64,000 nucleotides of DNA. It comes from DAOUMF01 sp034408935. Its GTDB lineage: Bacteria; Chloroflexota; Dehalococcoidia; SM23-28-2; RBG-16-64-32. Position numbers and translations under genes: made by a program. Location of the stretch: positions 62,001 through 126,000 of the forward strand of contig DAOUMV010000012.1 in the NCBI GenBank assembly GCA_034408935.1, read 5' to 3'. Below are positions 10,683-18,810 of this stretch, in pieces. Position 1 is the first letter of the stretch. Each line of letters opens with the position of its first letter. The notes under the pieces were generated by a model. That model did not search any database. It was not told the origin of the DNA and saw only the letters and a program-made list of their open reading frames with translations.

Positions 10683-11459
10683 TTGAGTCTCTTTGACGGC
10701 CGCTCGACGGCGGCCCGGTACGCCAAGGGACGTCCCTATTACCACGACCAGGTGATCGGACGCGTGAAGAAGCATGTGAAAACGCCAATTGCCAGGGCGC
10801 TGGACGTGGGGTGTGGCACCGGTCAGTCTACGACGGCCCTCAAGGAAATCGCTGACCGCATCGTGGGCATCGATGTGTCGGCTCACATGATCGCCAAAAC
10901 GGAAGCTGGTGAACGAACCGAACACCTCGTCGCATCGGCGGAAAGCGTCCCTTTCGCCGACGACAGCTTTGATCTGGTGACTGTTTCGTCTGCCTTTCAC
11001 TGGTTTGACAGGGAACTGTTCCTGTCGCAAGCCCGGAGAGTACTCAAGCCCCGCGGATGGCTTGTCGTGTACGAGAACTGGTTCACCGGCCGCATGCAGA
11101 AGTATGCCGAGTTCGAGAGATGGTCGCGGGAGGTCTACGCGAGCCGGTATCCTATCCCTCCCCGCAACCCGCCGTTCAGTGGCACAGCGGATGACCTGGG
11201 AGATTTTCGCCTGGTGGGCTCTGAGGGCTACGAAAACGTGGTTGCCATGACGATCGAGCAGTTCGTCGACTATCTCCTTACACAGACGAACGTCACCGCA
11301 GCCACCGAGAGCGGCAAGGAGGACATCGCCGGAATCCGAGCGTGGATCGAGAACGAAGTTGAACCCTTCTTCCGCGGTGGACCGAAAGGCACAAGCTGGG
11401 AGCCGCGTCACTTTGTCTTCAGAGGCGTGATCTGGTGTTTGGAGCGTCAGGCGGACTAG
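10683..11459 (+). CDS. Class I SAM-dependent methyltransferase
   Basis: The 258-residue protein has the SAM-binding motif LDVGCGTGQST (about 40-50), the acidic residue of motif II in IVGIDVSAHMI, and VPFADDSFDLVTVSSAFHWF, the typical layout of the Methyltransf_11 group often annotated as UbiE/trans-aconitate-methyltransferase-like. The acceptor substrate is unknown. The start is TTG 10683. Base composition is visibly less GC-biased than pgk, and the gene sits between two copies of the pgk 3' end. Both suggest it arrived by recombination at the pgk terminus. Confidence 0.85.
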   Translation: MSLFDGRSTAARYAKGRPYYHDQVIGRVKKHVKTPIARALDVGCGTGQSTTALKEIADRIVGIDVSAHMIAKTEAGERTEHLVASAESVPFADDSFDLVTVSSAFHWFDRELFLSQARRVLKPRGWLVVYENWFTGRMQKYAEFERWSREVYASRYPIPPRNPPFSGTADDLGDFRLVGSEGYENVVAMTIEQFVDYLLTQTNVTAATESGKEDIAGIRAWIENEVEPFFRGGPKGTSWEPRHFVFRGVIWCLERQAD

Positions 11460-11470
11460 CGCACAGCGGG

Positions 11471-11535
11471 GCGTCGCTGGAGTCCCTGGAGAGTCGGGAG
11501 TTGTCAGGGCTGGCGGCGCTGGCGGACGTGTGAGG
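11471..11535 (+). repeat. 3' end of pgk, diverged copy 2
   Basis: The segment matches 10566-10630 at 57 of 65 positions. Read in the pgk frame it still encodes GASLESLESRELSGLAALAD plus one residue and a TGA stop, compared with GASLEFLEGRELPGVAALAD in the gene. The frame and stop are kept although no upstream pgk sequence is attached. It lies 12 bases after the methyltransferase stop. Confidence 0.85.
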
Positions 11536-11552
11536 GGACGGGCTGGAGAGGA

Positions 11553-12020
11553 ATGGGCCACCTACGGCTTGTCGGCCTGGCCGGAATCGCGCTGGCCGTT
11601 GCATTAGCGGCGTGTGGCGCTGACGAGGGCTGGTACGTCCGCGAGAACGAGCGCATCTTGGAGGCGCTGCCACAGGTTCCTGGCGCTACGCGGGTGAGGG
11701 TGGAGTCGAGCCCGTACTACGAGGGGGACAGCGCGTGGTCGCCGGTCAGCGGATACACCACAAACGTCGTCTATCAGACGCCGCCGGAGATGACAGACGA
11801 GGAAGTCATCAACTTCTACGTTGAGAACATGAGCGAAGATTGGCAGGCCGACGTGGAGGAGATACCCATCGTCGAGATCGGCACTGGGGAGCGCAAAGGC
11901 ACGGCGCTAATGCTCCACTTTACTCGTGGGACGACTATGGTGTCGGTGAACACTGATAACATGTACGCGGGCGGGCCCCACACGTTCGAGGTCGCTGTAG
12001 ACCACCGGGGCGCGAAGTAG
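11553..12020 (+). CDS. Hypothetical lipoprotein
   Basis: The 155-residue product starts with a signal peptide ending in a lipobox, LAAC (Cys near residue 21), so it should be lipidated on the outside of the cytoplasmic membrane. The mature part is mixed alpha/beta with no motif I recognise; the pattern TDEEVINFYVENMSEDW resembles small secreted domains of unknown function. It precedes another lipoprotein gene by 32 bases and both may be expressed together. Confidence 0.65.
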   Translation: MGHLRLVGLAGIALAVALAACGADEGWYVRENERILEALPQVPGATRVRVESSPYYEGDSAWSPVSGYTTNVVYQTPPEMTDEEVINFYVENMSEDWQADVEEIPIVEIGTGERKGTALMLHFTRGTTMVSVNTDNMYAGGPHTFEVAVDHRGAK

Positions 12021-12052
12021 CGCTAGTTCGGCCTGGAGGGAGCCCGCGATCC

Positions 12053-13267
12053 ATGATTCGCCTTGCCATACTTGCAGCCCTGACGGTCGCGATGGCCGCA
12101 GCGGGCGCGTGCGGGGATGGCGGGGGCGGCGCGAGCCCGGAGCCGAGGCCGACCGTCACGGCTGGCGCGCCGTCGCCTGCGGCCACCATCACGTCGCCGG
12201 CGGCCACACCGGTCGCCGGAGCCTACGAGCTAGCGCCGGCCCTACCTGCGGCCACGTTCGAGCGGATGCTGGGGTTCGCGCCGATACCCGGTCCGGCAGA
12301 TGAGGCCGTATTCGTCACGCAGGGGGGAGTCGTCCAGCGGGTGCCGCTGAGCGGGAGCGGCGCTACCTCCGTCTACGGCGACATCTCGGGGCAGCTGATC
12401 AGCGATCCGGGCAACGAGGAGGGGCTCCTGGGGCTGGCGTTCTCGCCGGAGTTCGAGTCGGACGGGAGGGTGTACCTGTACTACACGGTGGGGGACCCCA
12501 GGCGCAGCGTGCTGTCGCGGTTCCAGGTCGTCGGCGATGAGATCAATGTGGAGAGCGAAACGGTCCTGCTGGAGGTGCCGCAGCCGTTCTCCAACCACAA
12601 CGGGGGGCAGATCGCGTTCGGGCCGGACGGCTACCTGTACGTCGGGCTCGGCGACGGGGGTTCGGGCGGCGACCCGGAGGGGAACGGGCAGGACGTTTCG
12701 ACGCTGCTGGGGTCGATACTGCGGCTGGACGTGTCAGGCGAGGGATATGCCGTGCCGCCGGACAACCCGTTCGTGGACACGCGGGGCGGGCGGCCGGAGA
12801 TCTACGCCTACGGGCTGCGCAACCCCTGGCGGTTCAGCTTCGACCGGGCGACGGGCGACCTGTGGGCGGGAGACGTCGGCCAGAACACGTGGGAAGAGGT
12901 GGATCGGATAGCGGCGGGCGGCAACTACGGCTGGAACGTGATGGAGGGCTTCGAGTGCTACGAGTCGGAGAGTTGCGACACGACGGGGCTGGAGGCGCCG
13001 CGGGCGGCCTACGGTCACGACGAAGGCTGCTCGGTGACGGGAGGGTACGTCTACCGCGGCCCGTCGATGCCGGAGCTGGACGGCTGGTACGTGTATGGCG
13101 ACTACTGCAGCGGCAAGGTCTGGGCCGTGAACACGGTCGACGACAGCGCGCCGATCCTGTTGGCGGACAGCGGACTGCCGATCGCCTCCTTCGGGGAGCT
13201 GCCGGACGGGGAACTGCTGGCGCTGACGTTCGAGAACGCGATCTATAGGCTCCAGCGTGGGCCGTAG
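12053..13267 (+). CDS. PQQ-dependent sugar dehydrogenase-like lipoprotein (soluble GDH/Hhip family)
   Basis: The 404-residue product has a signal peptide with a probable lipobox (AAAGAC, Cys near 20) and a Gly/Pro/Thr-rich linker. A beta-propeller follows with signatures of soluble glucose/sorbosone dehydrogenases: LLGLAFSPEFESDGRVYLYY, SNHNGGQIAFGPDGYLYVGL, and RNPWRFSFDRATGDLWAGDV. Characterised relatives oxidise aldoses with PQQ outside the membrane. Many homologues are uncharacterised, so the substrate and use of PQQ are inferred. No PQQ synthesis genes are in the window. Confidence 0.82.
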   Translation: MIRLAILAALTVAMAAAGACGDGGGGASPEPRPTVTAGAPSPAATITSPAATPVAGAYELAPALPAATFERMLGFAPIPGPADEAVFVTQGGVVQRVPLSGSGATSVYGDISGQLISDPGNEEGLLGLAFSPEFESDGRVYLYYTVGDPRRSVLSRFQVVGDEINVESETVLLEVPQPFSNHNGGQIAFGPDGYLYVGLGDGGSGGDPEGNGQDVSTLLGSILRLDVSGEGYAVPPDNPFVDTRGGRPEIYAYGLRNPWRFSFDRATGDLWAGDVGQNTWEEVDRIAAGGNYGWNVMEGFECYESESCDTTGLEAPRAAYGHDEGCSVTGGYVYRGPSMPELDGWYVYGDYCSGKVWAVNTVDDSAPILLADSGLPIASFGELPDGELLALTFENAIYRLQRGP

Positions 13268-13331
13268 GGCGCCGCAAACGCAGAAGCCGTCAACTGGCAT
13301 CGCGGGCGGGAATGCCGGATAATCATCGGCG

Positions 13332-14534
13332 ATGGAGCTTGAACTCGCGCAGCAGCTTTCGGTGACCGGCCAGTCGAAGATCCTGCTGCTGGTGATGGAC
13401 GGGCTGGGGGGGCTGCCGCACCCGGAGACCGGCAAGACAGAGCTGGAGACGGCGCAGACGCCGAACCTGGACGCGCTAGCGGCGGAGAGCGCCTGCGGGT
13501 TCACGCTGCCGGTGGCGCTGGGGGTGACGCCGGGCAGCGGGCCGGGGCACCTGGCGCTGTTCGGCTACGACCCGCTGAAGTACAACATCGGCCGGGGGGC
13601 GCTGGAGGCGGCGGGGATCGACTTCGATCTGCAGCCGCAGGACGTGGCGGCTCGGGGCAACTTCTGCACGGTGGACGGCAAGGGGCATGTGACGGACCGG
13701 CGCGCGGGGCGGATCACGACAGAGCGCTGCGGGGAGCTGTGCGCCGAACTGAGACAGATCGCGCTGGAGGGCGTGGAGGTGTTCGTGGAGCCAGTGCGGG
13801 AGCATCGGTTCGTGTTCGTGCTGCGGGGGGAGGGCTTGTCGGACGCCGTCGCCGACACGGACCCGCAGGCGGTAGGGGTGGAGCCGCTGGCGCCGCAGCC
13901 CACGGAGATCGAGGGAGAGGGAACGGCGGGGCTGGTGGCCCTGTTCGTGGAGGAGGCGCGTCGCGTCCTGGCGGACAAGGGGCCGGCGAACATGCTGCTG
14001 CTGCGGGGGTTCGCGCGACGGCCGGACTGGCCCTCCATGTCGGAGGTGTTCAAGCTGCGGACGGGGGCAGTGGCCCACTACCCGATGTACCGGGGCCTGG
14101 CCAAGCTGGTGGGCATGGAGGCGCTGCCAGCGGGGCCGGGGATCGACGACTCGATCGCGACGGTGAAGGAGAACTGGAACCGGTTCGACTACTTCTTCGT
14201 GCACTACAAGTACACGGATACGGCGGGAGAGGATCGCGACTTCGAGCGGAAGGTGGCGAAGGTGGAAGAGGTGGACGCGGCGATACCGTCGCTAGTGGCG
14301 CTGAAGCCGGACGTGCTGATGGTGACGGGGGACCACTCGACGCCGGCGGTGCAGGCGGCGCACTCGTGGCACCCGGTGCCGTTCCTGATGCGGGCGCCGT
14401 GGACGCGGTCGGACCGGTGCGACGCCTTCAACGAGGTGGCGCTGGAGAAGGGTTCGCTGGGGACGTTCCCGGCGGTGGAGGCGCTGCCGCTGGCGATGGC
14501 GCACGCCGGCCGCTTCACGAAGTACGGCGCATAG
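13332..14534 (+). CDS. apgM: 2,3-bisphosphoglycerate-independent phosphoglycerate mutase, archaeal type
   Basis: This enzyme converts 3-phosphoglycerate to 2-phosphoglycerate. The 400-residue length and the signatures LLLVMDGLGGLPHP, GKTELETAQTPNLDALA, TPGSGPGHLALFGYDP and GRGALEAAGID identify the archaeal-type (ApgM) branch of the alkaline phosphatase superfamily rather than the 510-residue GpmI. VMVTGDHSTPAVQAAHSWHPVPF near the C-terminus supplies metal ligands. Chloroflexota and several other deep-branching bacteria use this form. It lies 75 bases upstream of tpiA, consistent with a glycolytic operon. Confidence 0.95.
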   Translation: MELELAQQLSVTGQSKILLLVMDGLGGLPHPETGKTELETAQTPNLDALAAESACGFTLPVALGVTPGSGPGHLALFGYDPLKYNIGRGALEAAGIDFDLQPQDVAARGNFCTVDGKGHVTDRRAGRITTERCGELCAELRQIALEGVEVFVEPVREHRFVFVLRGEGLSDAVADTDPQAVGVEPLAPQPTEIEGEGTAGLVALFVEEARRVLADKGPANMLLLRGFARRPDWPSMSEVFKLRTGAVAHYPMYRGLAKLVGMEALPAGPGIDDSIATVKENWNRFDYFFVHYKYTDTAGEDRDFERKVAKVEEVDAAIPSLVALKPDVLMVTGDHSTPAVQAAHSWHPVPFLMRAPWTRSDRCDAFNEVALEKGSLGTFPAVEALPLAMAHAGRFTKYGA

Positions 14535-14608
14535 GGGTCGACCGGGCACCTGCCCGGCCCCAGGCAGATCAACATACGGAGACGTTAGTTCCGAGGGGAG
14601 TCACGTCC

Positions 14609-15397
14609 ATGCGAGTACCGATGGCGGCAGCGAACTGGAAGTGCAACACCCGGCTGGAGAGCGCGACGGCGCTGGCGAAGGAGCTGCGGGAGGCGACAGA
14701 CCGCGTAGAGGGAGCGGAGATTGTCCTGTGTCCGCCGTTCGTGTACCTGGCAGCGGTAGGGGAAGCGCTATCTGGTTCGTCGCTAAGGTTAGGGTCGCAG
14801 AACGTACACTGGGAGGACAATGTAGCGGCGACGGGGGAGATCGGGCCGCAGATGGTGGCCGAGCTGGCCCAGTACGCCATCATCGGCCACTCAGAGCGGC
14901 GGCACAAGTTCGGTGAGACGGATGAGATGGTGAACCGCAAGGTGAAGGCGGCGCTGGCGGTGGGGTTGCACCCGATCATGTGCGTGGGCGAAACCTGGGA
15001 TGAGCGCAAGGAGGACAGAACGGAGGAGGTGCTGGTGTGGCAGACCCACTGCGGACTGTTTGGCGCGGAGATCCCGGACGACTTCATAATCGCCTACGAG
15101 CCGGTGTGGGCGATCGGCACGGGGGAGGCGGCGACGGCGGAGATAGCGGAGAAGGCGATCGCCGTCATCCGGCGAGAGGTGGCATCGGAATTCGGCGCGG
15201 GCAAGGCGGAGACGGTGCGCGTCCTCTACGGGGGCAGCGTGACACCGGATAACGTCGGCGAGTTCATGTCGCGTGAGGGGATCGACGGATCGCTGGTGGG
15301 GGGTGCCAGCCTGAAGGTGGACGCCTTCACGAAGATCGTGCGGGGGACGGCGCGGGCGAAGGCGCAGGCCGCTCATGGTTCGACAGGGTCACCATGA
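14609..15397 (+). CDS. tpiA: Triosephosphate isomerase
   Basis: TpiA interconverts dihydroxyacetone phosphate and glyceraldehyde 3-phosphate. The 262-residue protein shows the active-site elements in order: AANWKCN (Lys), AIIGHSERR (His), AYEPVWAIGTGEAAT (Glu, loop 6) and VLYGGSVTPDN. The start is ATG 14609; the frame is open far upstream but that part is apgM sequence read out of phase. The last residues, AAHGSTGSP, and the stop codon are encoded by a dispersed hairpin element (15370-15400), which gives a short tail not expected in the family. Confidence 0.95.
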   Translation: MRVPMAAANWKCNTRLESATALAKELREATDRVEGAEIVLCPPFVYLAAVGEALSGSSLRLGSQNVHWEDNVAATGEIGPQMVAELAQYAIIGHSERRHKFGETDEMVNRKVKAALAVGLHPIMCVGETWDERKEDRTEEVLVWQTHCGLFGAEIPDDFIIAYEPVWAIGTGEAATAEIAEKAIAVIRREVASEFGAGKAETVRVLYGGSVTPDNVGEFMSREGIDGSLVGGASLKVDAFTKIVRGTARAKAQAAHGSTGSP

Positions 15398-15443
15398 GCG
15401 TTCCTCAAGTCCGTTCGTCCTGAGCCTGTCGAAGGGCGAACGG
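15370..15443. repeat. Two dispersed hairpin elements (11-11-11 family)
   Basis: At 15370-15400 the arms CGCTCATGGT/ACCATGAGCG pair perfectly around the loop TCGACAGGGTC. At 15411-15443 the arms CCGTTCGTCCT/AGGGCGAACGG pair over 11 bases (one G-U) around GAGCCTGTCGA, the reverse complement of the standard loop. The two elements therefore lie in opposite orientations. The first overlaps the 3' end of tpiA and supplies its TGA; the second ends 5 bases before miaA. Confidence 0.85.
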
Positions 15444-15447
15444 TTGC

Positions 15448-16416
15448 ATGAATGTTATGACCAGGCGAAAGCTCGTCGCCATCGTCGGGGCGACGGCGAC
15501 GGGGAAGACTACGCTGGCGGTGGAGTTGGCGGGAAGGCTTGACGGCGCCCAGACGGGCGGGCGTCCGCCCGAGATCATAGGGGCGGATTCGCGGCAGGTC
15601 TATCGCCACATGGACATCGGCACGGCCAAGCCGACGGCGGAGGAGCGTTCACGGGCCCGGCACCACCTGATCGACATGGTCGACCCGGACGAGGGGTTCA
15701 GCCTGGGACAGTGGCTGGATCTGGCCCACGCGGCGCTGGAGGACGTGTGGTCGCGGGGCAGACAGCCCATGCTGGTGGGGGGGACGGGGCAGTACGTGTG
15801 GGCGCTGCTGGAGGGCTGGCGAGTGCCTCGGGTGACGCCGCAGACGGAGTTCCGCCGCCGCATGGAGCAGCGGCGCGCCGAGGAGCTGTTCGAGGATGTG
15901 CGCCGCATCGACCCACACGCGGCGGAGCGTATCGGCCCAACGAACCGGCGGCGGCTGATCCGGGCGCTGGAAGTGTTCGAGGCGACAGGGAGGCCCATAT
16001 CGTACTGGCAGGCCAAGGAGCCACCGAGGTTCGAGACGCTGGTCATCGGCCTGCGGCTGCCCCGGGACGATCTGTACCGGCGCATCGATGAGCGGGTGGA
16101 GAGGATGATTGCGGGGGGGCTCATCGAGGAGACAGAGCGGCTGCTGGCGATGGGGTACTCGCGGGAGCTGGCGTCGATGTCGGGGATCGGGTACAAGGAG
16201 GCGTGCGCGCACCTGGCGGGGGAGATGACGCTGGCGGAGGCGGCGGCGCGCATCAAAACGGAGACGCACCGGCTGTCGCGCCACCAGAACGCGTGGTTCA
16301 AGGCGGACGACCCGCGCATCCGCTGGTTGGAGGCGGGCGAAGACGTCCTGGAGGAAGCGGAACGGTTGGTGGAATCGCAGATCAGTCTTGGAGGAGTTGT
16401 GACCCATGAGTCCTGA
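15448..16416 (+). CDS. miaA: tRNA dimethylallyltransferase
   Basis: MiaA adds a dimethylallyl group to A37 of tRNAs that read UNN codons. The 322-residue protein has the P-loop GATATGKT (14-21), the DSRQVYRHMDIGTAKP signature, HHLIDMVDPDE, and VGGTGQYVWALLEGW. The start is ATG 15448; ATG 15457 is an alternative. Its stop codon overlaps the start of the next gene (16406) by 11 bases, which implies translational coupling with the DinB-like gene and then dapF. Confidence 0.95.
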   Translation: MNVMTRRKLVAIVGATATGKTTLAVELAGRLDGAQTGGRPPEIIGADSRQVYRHMDIGTAKPTAEERSRARHHLIDMVDPDEGFSLGQWLDLAHAALEDVWSRGRQPMLVGGTGQYVWALLEGWRVPRVTPQTEFRRRMEQRRAEELFEDVRRIDPHAAERIGPTNRRRLIRALEVFEATGRPISYWQAKEPPRFETLVIGLRLPRDDLYRRIDERVERMIAGGLIEETERLLAMGYSRELASMSGIGYKEACAHLAGEMTLAEAAARIKTETHRLSRHQNAWFKADDPRIRWLEAGEDVLEEAERLVESQISLGGVVTHES

Positions 16417-16879
16417 GATAGAGGAGTACAGCGAGCAGATCCAGTCGATCCTAGAGCGGGTGCTGGCGAGCCTGGAGGGGCTCAGCGAGGCGCAGATCAA
16501 CTGGCGGCCGCCTATCGAGGTGGCGAACAGCGGCTACGTGATCGTCGAGCACACGTTGGGGAACGCGCGGGCATTCGTATTAGGGATCGCCTGCGGACAG
16601 CCCCTCGGGCGCGACCGGCCGGCGGAGTTCCGGGCCACGGGGAGCTATGCGGATCTCGCGGACGAGGCGCAGAAGCTTTCGCGGGAGATCGAGGCGGCGC
16701 TGGCGGGCCTCGACGCGTCGACCCTGGATCGGCGGCTGGTGCCGTCGCAGGAGCTGTGGGGCGAAGGCGAGCCGAGGGAGATATCGGTGCGTGAAGCGCT
16801 GCTGCACGTGATTGAGCACGCCTCCATCCACCTGGGCGAGCTTCACGTCACGCGCGACCTGGCGCTGCGAGAGGCGTGA
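16406..16879 (+). CDS. DinB-like four-helix protein
   Basis: The 157-residue product is helical and matches the DinB/DUF664 pattern: a first helix ending in LEGLSEAQINWRPP, a conserved His in VIVEHTLGN, and a C-terminal ALLHVIEHASIHLGELHV. The three spaced histidines form the divalent-metal site of this superfamily, whose members often act as thiol-dependent transferases with bacillithiol or mycothiol. The function is not known here. It overlaps miaA by 11 bases and dapF by 4 bases (GTGA), so it is embedded in that operon. Confidence 0.8.
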   Translation: MSPEIEEYSEQIQSILERVLASLEGLSEAQINWRPPIEVANSGYVIVEHTLGNARAFVLGIACGQPLGRDRPAEFRATGSYADLADEAQKLSREIEAALAGLDASTLDRRLVPSQELWGEGEPREISVREALLHVIEHASIHLGELHVTRDLALREA

Positions 16880-17739
16880 CGGTGCGCTTCGTGAAGATGC
16901 AGGGCACGGGGAACGACTTCCTGCTAGTGGAGGCGGCTGGCGGAGAGCATGACTGGGGGGAACTGGCGCGGGCGATGTGCGACCGCCACTACGGGGTGGG
17001 GGCAGACGGGCTGATGCTGGTGCTGCCGTCGCAGGAGGCGGACGTGCGGATGCGGCTGTTCAACGCCGACGGGTCGGAGGCGGAGGTGAGCGGCAACGGG
17101 GTGCGCTGCCTTGTGAAGTACGCCGTGGAGCGCGGTCTGGCGCGGCCGTACGACCGGCGCGTGCAGGTAGAGGCAGGCTCGGGGGTGCTGGAGGCCGAGG
17201 TCTTCGGCGACGAGGGACGCATCGAGCGAGTACGACTGTCGATGGGCGCTCCGCGCTTCGCGCCGGAGGAGGTGCCGGTGGTGACCGACATGGCGCCGCC
17301 GATCGTGGACATGCCGCTGGAGGTGGAGGGGCAAACGCTGGCGGTTACCTGCCTGTCCATGGGGAACCCACACGCAGTCCTGTTCGTCGACGGTCCGGTG
17401 GATGAGTACCCCCTGGGGGACATCGGGCCGAAGATAGAGCACCATTCGGCGTTCCCGGAGAGGGTGAACTTCGGGGTGGCGCGGGTGCTATCGCGCGAGC
17501 GGATGGAGCTGCGGGTGTGGGAACGGGGAGTGGGAGAGACGCTGGCATGCGGGAGCGGCTCGAGCGCCGCCATGCTGGCGGCGCACCAGAAGGGTCTGGT
17601 AGGGGAGACGGTTGACATAAATCAGCCAGGAGGGCCGCTGACCGTGGAGTGGGGAGGTAGGGGAGAGGTGTACCTAACGGGGCCGGCGGAGTTCGTGTTC
17701 GAGGGGGAGTGGCCGGACCCTTCGACAAGCTCAGGGTGA
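16876..17739 (+). CDS. dapF: Diaminopimelate epimerase
   Basis: DapF converts LL-diaminopimelate to the meso form for lysine and peptidoglycan. The 287-residue protein has the two catalytic cysteines in their signatures, SGNGVRC (Cys78) and ETLACGSGSSAA (Cys225), and KMQGTGNDF at the N-terminus. The GTG start at 16876 overlaps the preceding stop. The last residues, DPSTSSG, and the TGA come from a degenerate copy of the dispersed hairpin element, much as in tpiA. With dapL at 20929 the cell appears to use the aminotransferase route to diaminopimelate. Confidence 0.96.
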   Translation: MTVRFVKMQGTGNDFLLVEAAGGEHDWGELARAMCDRHYGVGADGLMLVLPSQEADVRMRLFNADGSEAEVSGNGVRCLVKYAVERGLARPYDRRVQVEAGSGVLEAEVFGDEGRIERVRLSMGAPRFAPEEVPVVTDMAPPIVDMPLEVEGQTLAVTCLSMGNPHAVLFVDGPVDEYPLGDIGPKIEHHSAFPERVNFGVARVLSRERMELRVWERGVGETLACGSGSSAAMLAAHQKGLVGETVDINQPGGPLTVEWGGRGEVYLTGPAEFVFEGEWPDPSTSSG

Positions 17740-17760
17740 GTGGGAGGGGGGAGTGGTGGG

Positions 17761-18165
17761 ATGACCAGGCCTGACTCGGCAAACCCGAAGCGCGTCAGTC
17801 GAGCAGCAAGGCCGGAGGAACTGAACGACCTGCTTGAACGCCCGCCACGAGCGAGTCTCGCGTTCGCCAAGGACGGGGGTGTCGAGGCCGCGCCCGTAGC
17901 TTTGCGCTTTCGTGATGGGCGGTACTGGGTTGGGATTCGTCGCACCGACATCAGTTCGGCACCAGGGGAAAACGCCAGCGTACGACTGCTCATCGATGAC
18001 GGATGCTACCACACCGAACTGCGAGGCATGTGGATCCGAGGTCGGACCCTGCCAGCGGAGCATAGGCCAGAGGGCGCATCCGAGGACGTGGACTGGTTTG
18101 AAGTGCTGCCTGAGAAGGTCGTCGGGTGGAACTACGGCGCGATGCGGGAGGCGAAAAGGAGATGA
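17761..18165 (+). CDS. Pyridoxamine 5'-phosphate oxidase-like split-barrel protein
   Basis: The 134-residue protein has the flavin split-barrel pattern LNDLLERPPRASLAFAKDGGVEAAPVALRF, with a central VRLLIDDGCYHTELRGM. Relatives bind FMN, F420 or haem; the cofactor cannot be told here. I placed the start at ATG 17761; a GTG at 17740 is an alternative that would overlap the degenerate hairpin element. The gene overlaps the next gene by 4 bases (ATGA). Both split-barrel genes are less GC-rich than dapF upstream. Confidence 0.7.
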   Translation: MTRPDSANPKRVSRAARPEELNDLLERPPRASLAFAKDGGVEAAPVALRFRDGRYWVGIRRTDISSAPGENASVRLLIDDGCYHTELRGMWIRGRTLPAEHRPEGASEDVDWFEVLPEKVVGWNYGAMREAKRR

Positions 18166-18620
18166 GCCTCCAAGATCGCCAAGTGCGCGACTTTCTTGAC
18201 CGGACCATGGTTGTACGGGTGGCCACCTTGTCGTCGAAGGAGCTGCCTCACATCACGCCGCTGTGGTTTGTCTCGGACAGAGGAAGGATCTACATAAACC
18301 TGAGGGCCAAGTCGCCCGCTGCTCGCAACATCGCAGCGAACCCCGCGGTGGTTCTCCTCCTCGATTCCGAGGGCCGCCCGCCCGCCCGCATTTTGCGAAT
18401 CCGCGGCCAGGCTCGCGTACGACGAGAGCGCCACATCAAGCGGAGAATGATACTTAAGAGCGCACTGAAATATCATTTTTCGCTCGGCGGGCTCCGAAAC
18501 CTGTTTCGGCATCTTCGTACCCTCCCTCTCAGAGTGCGCTACTATGCCGAGCGTGGCGGCGAGGCAGCCGTCATCGAGGTACTACCGGAGGACGCTGAGT
18601 TCCTGCCAGGATACCCCTGA
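18162..18620 (+). CDS. Pyridoxamine 5'-phosphate oxidase-like / F420-binding split-barrel protein
   Basis: The 152-residue protein has VVRVATLSSKELPHITPLWFVSDRGRIYINLRAKSPAARNIAANPAVVLL condensed into the classical FMN/F420 split-barrel order (ATL..-G-P..TPLWF, K..N...NP). The start ATG 18162 overlaps the preceding stop and has an AAAAGGAG ribosome-binding site, whereas the longer open frame to 18126 is unsupported. Such proteins reduce or bind diverse substrates with F420 or FMN. It forms a two-gene unit with 17761-18165. A perfect 11-bp dispersed hairpin follows at 18687-18719. Confidence 0.78.
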   Translation: MSLQDRQVRDFLDRTMVVRVATLSSKELPHITPLWFVSDRGRIYINLRAKSPAARNIAANPAVVLLLDSEGRPPARILRIRGQARVRRERHIKRRMILKSALKYHFSLGGLRNLFRHLRTLPLRVRYYAERGGEAAVIEVLPEDAEFLPGYP

Positions 18621-18686
18621 CGGGCAAAGGGGAGGAGCCGCCATCCCCCTGTCGGCGAGGGAGGGGCCGGGGGAACCTGCGGGCTA

Positions 18687-18719
18687 CCGCTCGTCCTGAG
18701 CCTGTCGAAGGACGAGCGG
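18687..18719. repeat. Dispersed hairpin element, perfect 11-bp stem
   Basis: The arms CCGCTCGTCCT and AGGACGAGCGG pair at all 11 positions around the loop GAGCCTGTCGA. It is the best copy of the family in the window. It lies 67 bases after a split-barrel gene and about 90 bases before the Clc gene, in a place where it could end transcription, although no T-run follows. Confidence 0.85.
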
Positions 18720-18810
18720 GTGGGTGAACGGAGGCCGGGTTTGGAGATCGGGCCTGAATTCTCACTGGCTCGACTGAGTTGGACGCGGATGCCTATACTT
18801 CGATTTGAAG

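Noticed and set aside
13739..14608. 552-aa frame joining apgM antisense-phase sequence to TpiA
   Set aside because: The first 290 residues are apgM read in the wrong phase; TpiA begins at ATG 14609.
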